In this document: piece by piece, positions 33,612 to 43,714 of the stretch
Numbering within the stretch: the first letter of the stretch is position 1
Layout of the letters: each line of letters opens with the position of its first letter
NCBI GenBank assembly: GCA_001687465.1
Contig: LVLI01000231.1
Location: 62,001-126,000 of the forward strand
DNA length: 64,000 nucleotides
Origin: Halocafeteria seosinensis
Lineage: Eukaryota > Sar > Bigyra > Bicosoecida
Direction of reading: 5' to 3'
Made by a program: the position numbers and the translations under genes
Notes under the pieces: generated by a model
Told to the model about the DNA's origin: nothing
The model's input: only the letters and a program-made list of their open reading frames with translations
Database searches by the model: none

Positions 33612-36600
33612 ATGAGCGGCGGAACGAATGTTGTCCCTCTGACTCATGTTGTACACTCAGTCACAGACAAGTGCTATGAGGAATTGGTGGTCCTACAAAG
33701 AGAAATAGCTGTCTTGCAGTATCAGAACCAAAGCGAACAACAAGATGCAAGTGGGAATGGTGATACAGAACAGAGGTCAAAGCGAGAAACAGTAGCTCTC
33801 ACCAAACAGAAACTTCTCCAATGCTTGAAACAAACGAAGTTGAGGTTGCTGAAGATATCTGCGTTACTACATTGGTGGAGTCAAAACGGGGAATCGGTTG
33901 ACGCATTACTTCCTCGACTACATCGTCGAAAGGACACTTCAGTCAGGATATACCACACTCGGAAGGCTCTTCGAACACAGCTAAGAAGATTTCCGGAGCA
34001 TAGGCCCGTCAATAGTTCGTTTGCCAACGTGCTGAACGAACGTCGGCTGGCCACATATCTTCCAGAGGTGTACCAAGGAGCTCATGCGCTCTCATTAGAA
34101 CGTTTCCCGTTTGTACCCCGGTCTGTGGCCAACCCAGTGGCAAGAATTCAGCAGCATCTATTGGGCTCCGCAGAAGACGAAGAGACGACACGAACATGGG
34201 TCGATACCCCTCTTTCACAGCCTGAAACCACTCATCAATTGACGACACAACTTTCAAGGTGGATGCTTTTTTGTGAACAACCGCTGCAGAACTGGGCGAG
34301 GTACGATTTGTCGGAAGTTGGGAGAGTATCGGTGGAGGTTCCAGATCGGCTTCGAGTGTCGCTCTTACCCTCGTTCGATCCGGTGAACCCTACACGTTCA
34401 CCTTTTTGGAGGATATGTGAGGTTTCCTCAATTTCTGATGAAACTGAGTCAATATTATCGTTTACTCCCGATGAATTAAACCTCCTTCACCTTAGATTAC
34501 AGCAGCTTCTAGACGAAGAGTATGTCAAGCATTCTCAGGCGTCATCTTCACATACCCGCTGGAACTCCCTCCGGATTCTCGCCTATGGCATAGCGAAAAT
34601 GTGCATGCAAATACTCTTTGATAGATTTATTCTTCAAGCGTCCGTCGTCGCCCAAATAAGCTCTACTCACGTTTCTACACAGGTGAAACAATTTGAGTTT
34701 TCTGACCGCATACTCTCCCAACTCAGGCGACATGGTGTTATCGATAGCGACTTCATATCCCAATTTGTGCTAAATGGAGGTAAAATATACGTCCATCAAT
34801 GGCAGGACTGTCGTGCTGCATTGATCACCCTGGCGTTTAGCCCAAACCAGGATTTGGATGGGAAACATCCTGAGGGCGGATCCGGGAGTCGACAGACACT
34901 GCCGCCTCCGTTCTCGCGTCTTGACTCAATGTATCGAGGTAATGCAGTACATAAGGATCCAGCATCTAAGGAGCAGCAGAAGTTCCAGGAATCGTGTCTT
35001 CGTGGGTCGCTGGCTGGTGAGTTTTACGAATCGACTGTTTCCGAAGCCTCCCAGACTGGGAGCTCCTTCTCCAGCTTATTTAAGCCTCTGGCAATGGAGC
35101 ATTCCATGACTGAAATCAAACTTGATGGATCTAATCCCATCTCCTCTACACCTTTTTCCGAATCAATGCATGCGTTGGTCTACTGTGGTACAGAGGCGCG
35201 TAACCTTGACAAGTTCCCGCAGGTGGTGATCGATGTTTTCCCTTACAGGTGTGACAACGGAGTTGATATTATCAGAGGTACGTTGAGCCGAAAATAGAAA
35301 GATAATGATTGTGAATGCCAAGGTCGAATTTGTAAACACGAGAGTTTTGATATGTCAGGTATCGATAGCCTTGTGGGAAAAATGATGCGCATCCGTAGGG
35401 AAAAGTTCCTTAGACTCTTTCGAGTAATGAAGGGATTTTCATCCGATGCCTTGGAATTTGACTACGTTTTGAATGAAATACCGTCCTCATCTGTGACAGC
35501 TCGTTTTGACAACGAGTTCGTGCAGTCTTTTCCAGAGATTGGTATTCGACTTGACGCTGAAGTGGACTTCCGAACACTAGATATTGTAAACACCGTAGAA
35601 GAGTCACTTCAGTCGCGTAAACAGTCATTCCACAGCCTTTTAGCAGAACGGAAGAGGCAATATGCCTGTTCTTTATCTGGGGCGCTCTCTGATCTCCATG
35701 GCCAACTCTTGTCTCATACAGGCGCTCAAACGTACGCAAAGGGGAATGGAGCATCGGCTTATTTGGGGCGCCACAGTGCTAATTTATCGGGGCATAAAAA
35801 GAGACGTAGAGAATGGGAACATGATTTAGAGCGAATCGTGGGAAGTCAAATTACAGCGGAAGCGATGAGGAACAAGTTCTCGATCGTATCGTCGGCGTTG
35901 TATGGTCTGGATTCCGCTCACTCAGAAGCCGACTTTATTGCCTCGATCATAGGGGCCTGGATAGGGATATCCTTCAGCAGTTCTGACCTGAAGAATATCT
36001 TTAGTTACGGACATATTTGGAGCAATTTCGACGAGCATGCGACTGTATTGCACTTCTCAACGAGGTTCACAAGACTTCTTTCTATATTCGATGTTATATC
36101 GAATTGTTTAGCTGTGGACTCCATGATGTCGTCTTTGCAAAGAGAAGTCAACGACTACACCGTTCGAATTCGGAAACGGAGGCAATTGTACGACTATAAA
36201 GACCTACATTATAAGAATCGGCACGCATTGTCCACCATAAGGTCTGCCGTAGGCGTTGACTTGCAATCAGTTTTCACCTACCGAAGAGAGCAGACACCCG
36301 AAGGGGTTCCCTGCGAACATGCTCACGTCACATGTCTCTCAGCGTGTCGTGCTATGACCCACGCTGACGACGTGTCTGCACAACAGGAAATGAAGCTACT
36401 ATCATATGTTAGCACTGCTGCTGAAATTAGAGATGCCCCGGATAAAATAATTTGGTTTGAACCTAAAGAAATGGTTCGCCTTACGATGAAGCTTTATCGC
36501 CGTTATGAAGAGTTAAAAGATCGAGAGGATTTAATATCGCGGTTCATGAATCATGCGAAAAGTGTCAAGTATTGCTTTGATTTGGCTCTACAACATTCTT

Positions 36601-38084
36601 CGCATCCGGAGGCTTCCACGGGTGTTGTAATACCTGTCGAATCGGTTTCTTCGTTGTCCATCCACTCCAATTTGAAGATTCTACATCCACGGCTCTTGGA
36701 ATGTGTGCTGTTTGCGGCAGCCCAGATGGGGGTTGCTCATGTTTGCTTCGTCGAGAAATGCCCATCTGAAGGATCGGGAGTGGATAACAGTGATTCTGTT
36801 GATTGGATAACTACGTATCATAATACAGATTGCGTACAATATCTGGTCGAAAGGTTCGCTCATGACGCGCAAAAACTACTTGGTAGCATTTGTGTTTGGA
36901 TCTCTGGAAACGACACGCGACAAGTTTCATCCGTAGCCAAGTCGAACTCAGAACTTGGTCAGTGTGCCACGGCGTTTCGACGCGCTAGCAGAGTGGATAC
37001 AGAAAACAGACAGCGAATTGTGGCATGGGCGTGTGTGGATAAACAGCTGAGGCATCAGAAAATGGTACAGTACTACCGCCAATGTTTCGCCATGGCAGGC
37101 GCCAACCCAGAGAAGGTAAGGCTCGAAACTCCTCCGAATGAAGTTTGGTTTGAGAGGGACATGTCGGATGGGAAACCACAGTTACGTGATTTTGAGGAGC
37201 TCAATCTCTCTGACTGGTTTATAAAACAAGACAAGATAGCAGCGTTTCTATTTGTGGATGTTGAGGCACAAGCTATTGTCCCACCGTCACGAAATGCTTG
37301 GACCGACCCGAATATTGTTGGGGTCCATTTCCGCCTACCGAAGTTCAAAGGGGTAAAACATCGACGAAGTGGAGCTTTTTGTGATAAAGAAACAGATTTA
37401 TGGAAAAACTTTCAAGCAGTAACACTGTCTCTGTTTCCACCATCACCAGACTCTTTAGTTGAGCTGGGAGAAGTCGATGTGCCGTTGGGTAACCGCCATC
37501 CATGGATTGACCGGCGCTTAACAGCATTCGCACCTATATCTAAGTATCTTAAATGCTGGAATGTTCATTCGAAGACGCACCATGATTGCAAAATTAAGCT
37601 GGACTTTAACGGCTCTCTCTTGCTTAAGGAGTTACAAGAAGTCTACCCCGACTTTGCGCAACTCGTGGGATCGATTGAATTAGAGGAGGAAGGTACTCGA
37701 TATGTACTGCGCAGCAAAGTGGATAGCATCGATATGCACTTTTCATCCCTGGCATATGGAGCAGAAGATTCTGGCAGCAGTTACTGGATCGACACGATGA
37801 TCAGGGCTCTGGCCGCTCTGCTAATCAGTCGTTCGTTGTCACGCCATAACTCAGGGGCACCCATCCGATTAAACGCCACCAAAGACCATCCGCCTTTCTC
37901 CGCTCTCTATACCAACGCTAATACTTCTGATAGGAACAAGACTAGGGTATTTAAACTGATGCTTAAGCGGGTACCACAGCCGTGTTTTACACTCAGCTGG
38001 GCTGTTCTGAAGCAGCTATCGACAGCGGCAATACAGCAAGGGAGAAGGTCTCTTACGCCGTTCTACGATTTTATTGCATCCTAA
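33612..38084 (+). CDS. MED14: Mediator subunit MED14 (Rgr1)
   Basis: Two exons (33612-35277 and 35359-38084) give about 1463 residues, in the MED14 size range. MED14 is the backbone joining head, middle and tail of Mediator. The N-terminal ~200 residues hold the conserved domain: VVPLTHVVHSVTDKCYEELV, KLLQCLKQTKLRLLKISALL, HWWSQNGESVDALLPRLHR, and YLPEVYQGAH. The remaining ~1200 residues are mixed helix and strand and poorly conserved, with no further motif I can name. The ATG precedes the conserved block by ten codons. The stop is 10 nt from the ATE1 stop on the other strand. Confidence 0.82.
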
Positions 38085-38094
38085 TCAATCGAGA

Positions 38095-40259
38095 CTAATT
38101 GAATTTGATGAAAGCGCGAACAGTTACTTCCGGTGTGTACCGATAAAGGGCACCAAGTTCGCGAGTAACGATTTCCTGCCCGGCATTTGTTAACTGCGGA
38201 GCAACTAGCGGCGATAAATTGCGCAATTCTAAGAAAAATGGCAAGATCCGAGCAATCGACAGCTTCGATCGACTTTCTCCGTTTTCACCATCCTCTTCTG
38301 CAAATCGACAGTAGCGATGGTGATCTAGTTTTGGTCTCACCTGATCAAGAGGAACCCATGAATGCGTTTCTGGACATAGTAGCTCTGAGGGTTGGTATTC
38401 CCCTTTATATCGCATCTTCTGGCAGCTATGGATATAATAGCCCATGCAATAGTAATGTAGATGTGGCCGAAGTGTTGCTGCTTGCTGAACCCATTGTATT
38501 TCACGCAAAGCACTGTATTTTCCAAGCTCTAGCCAGTAATAGTCTGGGTCGTAGAACACATAGACACTCGAGAGACAGGAGGGCAAGATATCCACAACTG
38601 CGACCGCTACAAGCACTCCATCATAGTAATACTTTTGGTGGAAAGTTCCCATCCCTATTTGAAGGTTGTTTTCTACCGATTGCTTGTCTACTGACACCGC
38701 GTTCGTGTTGGAAGTGAATCCGGACGGACACTCTATGTTCGCCGGTGCCTTGAGATCTTTTCTTCGCTCTAGCGCAATCCTCACTCGTTCCTGCCTGCTC
38801 TTTAGCAAACGCTCCAGCTTCCCAGTTTGTTGATCCAGTTTGGCGTAGAATTCGGAAGCCGAAATATCCTCTTCACATTCCGGTGGCATCTCTCCGAAAA
38901 CCTCCACAAGAACAGCATGGACAGTTTCAACGTTCTCTTTTGCCAGTTCATCTAGCACTGCACCTACTGTCTGTAGTTCCCCATCCAACATTAACGCACA
39001 GAAGCGGATAGCACTCCGCGGGACGCCTAGTTGCAGAAACTTGGATTCCAAGACTTCTAGAATGGAAGTATTCACTCCTTCCTCACGGGAATAACCAAAT
39101 GGCAGCTCCGGCAATTCCTCATTAAATGGCTCGTTAATTAATGGGGATTCGACCAAGAAGCGCTTGTAACCCTTTGCTGAGACCTCGTCAGGCCCTTCTT
39201 TGTGGATTTCCATTTGATACTTCCGGAACAGCTGGTATGACTCTTCTTCGTACTGCGCTTTCACCATTTCCACTCTTAAGCTGTGCTGGCTATTACTACC
39301 TGACTCTGTTGTGAGCGATTCTGGGCCACTAGAGTGTTGAAACATGCAGTCCAGGCTCAAATTCAGCTCAATTGTAACGAACCCTTTTCCAGAGGACTGT
39401 ATTGTATGTACTTTGTCTTTGTTGGACATGTGCTCAACTCTCTTTTTCATCACTGTAGCAAGGGTGGTGGCAATATCGTCAGAGGCACTAACGTTTTCGG
39501 CACTACTTCGTTTCCGAAGCACTGCGTGGGTCACCAAAGCGACATTACATGATACCCTACAGCGTGCTTCCGCAGTGGAATCATTGAGGTTGCCTTTTCC
39601 CATAGGTTTCACTTGTATCTTATCCCGAGGTAAAGATTCAGGATCGCTGTTCAAAAACTCGTCGATGGCGGCTTGATGGGCAGTCTCACACAATTCAGCT
39701 TGTAGAGCTTTAAAGGTGTTGGGATACGTCTTCTGTTTCTTGCTATTCTTGCTTTCGGAAGAATCTGCATGTCCCGTCGATGTTTTTTCAGCAGCAGATT
39801 CTCTCCCTGGCGATGGTCTTAGGCCCTGAAGATGGCGATTAACCCTTTTCACAACCCGATTTTGCTGTTTTGAAGCTTGAAACTGTGACACGTCCAATCG
39901 TCTGCACCCAAAGAACCAGAGGCATATTTCAGTCCACGCTGTCGGGGATGAACTTCTCGATCCGGTACGTACATGGTGTAGTTGGGACAACAACTCTTTG
40001 AGTTTATTGGGTAGTACAGGATCTTTCCGGATCGACGCCATCCTCGAAACATCATATCTTGGTAGTCCACACATCTCATTCGGCTGCTCCGGCAGTAAAA
40101 TCTGCTTGCCACATGAACATCATCAAATCACTACTGAGGAGAACAAACACCGTGTGAGACAAGAAGTACATACTTGGGAGCAGTGTCGCCATCAGCTTTA
40201 CAGTATCCGCAAGAACTCCATTGCTCTCCAAATGGCTCCAAGATCGTAAGATTCTGCAT
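38095..40259 (-). CDS. ATE1: Arginyl-tRNA--protein transferase; N-terminal exons do not join cleanly
   Basis: The enzyme adds arginine to N-terminal Asp/Glu, creating an N-degron. The main exon (38095-39901) contains the C-terminal domain: FHQKYYYDGVLVAVAVVDIL, YVFYDPDYYWLELGKYSALR, YKGEYQPSELLCPETHSW. An upstream exon ending at 39973 carries VDYQDMMFRGWRRSGKILYY and SCCPNYTIR (joined across the intron). The first exon (start 40259) has the metal-binding SCGYCK motif. Between SCGYCKADGDTAPK and DYQDMM no canonical splice pair keeps the frame: the only good donor (40173) is phase 0, while every usable acceptor before DYQDMM is phase 2. The usual GMW segment appears only in another frame. Either an indel, an unusual splice, or a damaged N-terminus is present. 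Confidence 0.85.
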
Positions 40260-40331
40260 TCTTGCTGCTTTACCACAAACGAAAACACTACAGCCCAACA
40301 AACAAGGATTTATTAATAGTGACTTTGACAA

Positions 40332-40612
40332 TCATATAGGGGGCGATGTAGCTCCAAAACTGGCCCAAAATTCGACGTCAATGAAAAGTGAATCAATTGA
40401 TTGCACGGTCCTCTCCATCTGGTCAAAGTCATGCTCAGCCTTTGCAGTCAGTTCATGATGATTATGCATGTCACAGAGCAAATTTGAACACTTGTCGTGG
40501 CAACAACGACAACCCTCATTGAGTATTCTGTTTGGAAGAGACGTCGAAAGGAGAAAACGTAAGCAAGCGAACACATAGATTGCGTGCGTACGTCGCGCTT
40601 CATTACACTCAT
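40332..40612 (-). CDS. Possible small cysteine-rich protein
   Basis: Exons 40592-40612 and 40332-40514 would give about 67 residues: a seven-codon start (MSVMKRD), then GCRCCHDKCSNLLCDMHNHH and an acidic helix (AKAEHDFDQMERTVQSI). The second exon is coding-like. The acceptor (AATGAG) is weak, while a better one (CCAAACAG) does not keep frame. The start lies only 34 nt from the start of the COX14-like gene on the plus strand. Confidence 0.35.
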
Positions 40613-40646
40613 TCTCCAGCCGACGCAGCGTGATAACAGAGCTAAA

Positions 40647-40901
40647 ATGGCCTCGGTCGGGAAGAAAGTGGCCGATGGACTGCATAAAGTAACAGTTTCA
40701 GCGCTTATGCTTGCCACGTTAGGCGGAATCGGAGCTGTAGGGTATGGGTTATACTCACTCTACGTAGTACGGCCACGCGTTCAAGGCTTCGAAAACTATA
40801 CGCAATGGCTGGAAACGAAGAAGAAAGAAAATGAATCAGTACCCAGTAATAATAGCTCCATTGCCACTGAAGGACAAGAGAGCGCCCAAGAGAATCGTTA
40901 A
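40647..40901 (+). CDS. Small single-pass membrane protein, COX14-like
   Basis: 84 residues, one exon. The start MASVGKKVADGLHKVTVSAL is followed by a glycine-rich membrane helix (LMLATLGGIGAVGYGLYSLY), then a basic segment VVRPRV and a hydrophilic tail. The GK..AD...K....LM..T..GG order resembles the COX14 family of cytochrome c oxidase assembly factors, which are similarly short. The similarity is over ~40 residues by eye only, so the name is tentative. Another plausible reading is an unrelated mitochondrial membrane microprotein. Confidence 0.55.
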   Translation: MASVGKKVADGLHKVTVSALMLATLGGIGAVGYGLYSLYVVRPRVQGFENYTQWLETKKKENESVPSNNSSIATEGQESAQENR

Positions 40902-41507
40902 GACAGCGAGCAGCAACAAGGTTGAAGAGTGTCCACACACGTTACAGGACAGCAGCATGTGGGAGCAAACATGTTGATTCTTCAATATCTGTTCTCCACA
41001 AATGGATCGAAGACAGCCAAGTACCACGGATTGGGCTTTTCCTCAACAGGGAGGTTCAGTAGCCAGCGAAACCCCAAAAATACAAGTACCACCGCTGGAG
41101 CGGTGCGGACGTATAGTTGTACAACACACAACTGTACTTGTGCAACACTACGCCCCTCAAATATGCATATATCGAAGTAGAAACGGGGAGTATCACTAAA
41201 ATCACAATGAATGGTAATGAAGCTAAGGAAATTGCCGCGTCATTATTATGTTCGCATATATCCCGCTTTCCAGTTTTTAATTTTTTTTTGTCCTACTGAC
41301 ATACACCTGTGTCCTTCCACCTAAAGAGCTACCGGCGATAGCTGCGCCAGGGATCCTCGGTTTGCCAGTAATCCAATACAGCGGGAAGTAAGCGCTTCGA
41401 CGCCCAGAGCTCTCTACTGTCTGACCCGTACAGCAGAGACACGTCACTTACATCATTTGAGAATGTAGCGCCTCCAAAAAAATCTCTTTCCCGAGTTAGC
41501 CTTACAG
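40902..41507. other. 606-nt gap with a weak ORF
   Basis: Contains a 65-codon frame from the ATG at 41002 to 41199 (MDRRQPSTTDWAFPQQGG), listed here rather than as a gene because support is slight. The palindrome GTTGTACAAC lies inside it at 41116-41125. The rest shows no coding pattern. Confidence 0.3.
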
Positions 41508-42132
41508 TTATCCTAGGTTCATCGTTCCTATGCCTTCGTCTCCACCAACACTCATTCCTACATCGCCAGCGCTAACTGCCGTAGTGTCGACGACTTTGCC
41601 AGCATCTCTACTTGAGCCCTTCTTCTGCTTCTTCGGAGTGGAATTTGATGAGCTTGTGGAAGCTTTAGTAGCGGATGAGGAAGCTGTCTTGCCTTTAGCC
41701 TTAGTGGCTGATGCTGTGGCGTTTTGCTGAAGCTGGTTGGCCGAAATCGTTTGACTCCGGACGCGCTGTCTAGCCCTCTCATATTCCGAATACCTTTTGG
41801 CAGCCTCCTCCTTACTAAGAATACCATGTTCAATAGACCATACCAATGCTATGTCACATTCAGGTTTTTCTTTCAATAATGTTTCATAAAAGACTCTCTC
41901 ACCGGCACCCTGCGGTCATGATATTAATAAACAAATGCAAAAGGTTCAAAGACGTAGTCAACTGGCGGAGACTTACTGGGGACGGTGTCGGGTATTTTTG
42001 TCCTGCTTTCTCATAGAACTGTTGCTCCTGTGCACCACTCTCATCCTTTTCTCTTTCTCGCTTCTTCGATGTAGAAGACGCAGAGGAGGATTTAGCGTTA
42101 TCTTCCTCCTTTTTCGTCGTTTCTCCCGCCAT
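41508..42132 (-). CDS. Conserved small protein of the YPTPSPG...VFYE type
   Basis: Two exons (41977-42132 and 41508-41909) give 185 residues. The core around the splice junction reads FYEKAGQKYPTPSPG, GERVFYETLLKEKPEC, then ALVWSIEHGILSKEEAAKRY. This block looks conserved and resembles plant and protist proteins of unknown function that I recall but cannot name. It is flanked by a charged, lysine-rich N-terminus and a low-complexity Ser/Thr/Lys tail (SSSATKASTSSSNS). No enzyme motif is visible. Nuclear or scaffold functions are possible but unsupported. Confidence 0.75.
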
Positions 42133-42569
42133 GATACAATGCAAGCAAGTTCAGATCCCGGACGATTAAGAAGAAAATTTAACACGATAGGCCTACTTTC
42201 CGTTTTCCTCTCTACGACAATAATTCGCCAACCTCATAACGTTTCACAAATACCACTCGATAACGCTGCTTCTGGCTTGTTATAATCGAATTGAGTTTGG
42301 TGTGAGGCAGCAAACAAATGTTTCAGATCTCAGAGGTACCTCAGGTACTTGTCCATCGTGCACCACATTACGTCAGCTACGTGGGAAAGAAGTGAACAAG
42401 GTAATAATCAAGTGACAGGACTAAAAAGGAAGGAGTTCGTCGTAAGTCGTTCCTCGTCTGATGAGAGTTGGCGAAGACTGTATTTTTCATATGGGTTGTT
42501 CTTTTTTGCTGAATGCCTGCGCAGAAGTTTGCTGTTTACACCCATACTCGCGAGTACAGTCGCTATAAA
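42133..42569. promoter_or_regulatory. Divergent promoter region
   Basis: About 440 nt between the start of the conserved small protein (minus) and the small Tim gene (plus). No clear gene. An open frame from 42349 runs across the true Tim start and is a shadow. Confidence 0.4.
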
Positions 42570-43122
42570 ATGTCGTCTCTATTTGGCGGAGGAAGCAGTG
42601 GAGATAGTGGAAGTGATAGCTACGGTGGACAAGGAGGAGGGCAGGGACAACAGATGTCCAGAGAACAGCAGCAATCAGCCCTTATGTAAGTGTCACAATG
42701 ATGCTACAAGTGATATGCCATGAAAGTAGACTTGCATGCATCATGTTTCCCTAAGGGGTCTGGGTAGATGTTCCTCCGTTGTTTAGTTTTTGGCTTGGAG
42801 AATCTGTATGTGCCTCACTTCTTCCTGTAACTTTTTTCTTATCGCAGGGCCATTGCCCAGCAGCAGCAACAAATGCAGGTACGTGGCTCTATCCATATGT
42901 GGGTTTGCTTAAATGGAATGTGCATGGTTAAAACTTTATTTGGCTCTTTCGCAGCAAATGATGCTCCGAGCAAACGAAGCAGCCTTCAAGATGTGCACCA
43001 GCAAATCAACTGCGGCAGACTTATCAAAGAAAGAGAAGCAGTGCATTAGAAACGCTGTGAGCAACTTTGTCGAAGCGAGGACACTTGCTATGCAAGAAGG
43101 TCAACAGCAAGGCTTCCAGTAA
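42570..43122 (+). CDS. Small Tim (Tim8/9/10/13 family) with degenerate CX3C motifs
   Basis: Three exons (42570-42685, 42848-42878, 42955-43122) give 104 residues. Small Tims form hexameric chaperones in the mitochondrial intermembrane space. After a Gly/Ser- and Gln-rich N-terminus, the helix-loop-helix core reads ANEAAFKMCTSKS and then SKKEKQCIRNAVSNFVEA. The family normally has two CX3C motifs whose four cysteines form two disulfides. Here the second cysteine of each pair is replaced (CTSKS and CIRNA), with the usual 11-residue spacing kept. Only two cysteines remain, so the standard disulfides cannot form. Exon phases agree and the second exon is just 31 nt. Which Tim it represents is unclear. 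Confidence 0.7.
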
Positions 43123-43714
43123 TAACCTGTCCACCCATCGAATCGCACCTTGACGAAGCAGGGGAAGAAAAAATACACAAACCGACAGCTAACGCGTCTT
43201 TCTCACTCTACCATGCACTTTCTATATCGTGTGTGCAGCGCGCATAGTTTCCGTTATACAAATAGTCTCTTGGACTCCTTGTGTCCTATACTGGACCGAT
43301 AGTAACCTAAAGCTGTGAAGTTGCAGCAGCTGCCAGGCGACGCCAGCTGGTCTAGCAACCTACAGAACACACTTTCATGCATTGTTAGTGAGCGCAATAT
43401 CCAATAGCGCATTTCAGATGCCCCTCTGTGTAGGTCTTTTCCTTGGGAATTGTGCAAGGAGGGGTTATTAGAGCATCAACCTTGGGGACAGCTCACCGTT
43501 GGGGGTTAATTGTTCGTGGTTACAAGGTTGAAGAGAAGAGGGTACCTGAACCCCTTCATAAGGTGTGATTACATACCTCTCGGACTCTCTTTGTTTCAAA
43601 AAACGAGATAGGTCTGCTGTATTCCAGGTGAGAACCCCTCGTAGGAGAGGTACAGATATCTCCACACTTTCTCGGAGAAAGTTTCTTTCGTTGAACTCCC
43701 TCTTGTGGTGCACC
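43123..43714. promoter_or_regulatory. Intergenic region before the PH-domain gene
   Basis: About 590 nt between two plus-strand genes. No gene recognised. An open frame continues upstream of the chosen PH-gene ATG to 43565 but lacks an ATG, so a 5' non-coding exon or upstream coding exon remains possible. Confidence 0.35.

Noticed and set aside
40929..41180. 83-codon plus-strand frame downstream of the COX14-like gene
   Set aside because: It lacks an early ATG and overlaps a better frame (41002-41199) in another phase, which is itself weak.
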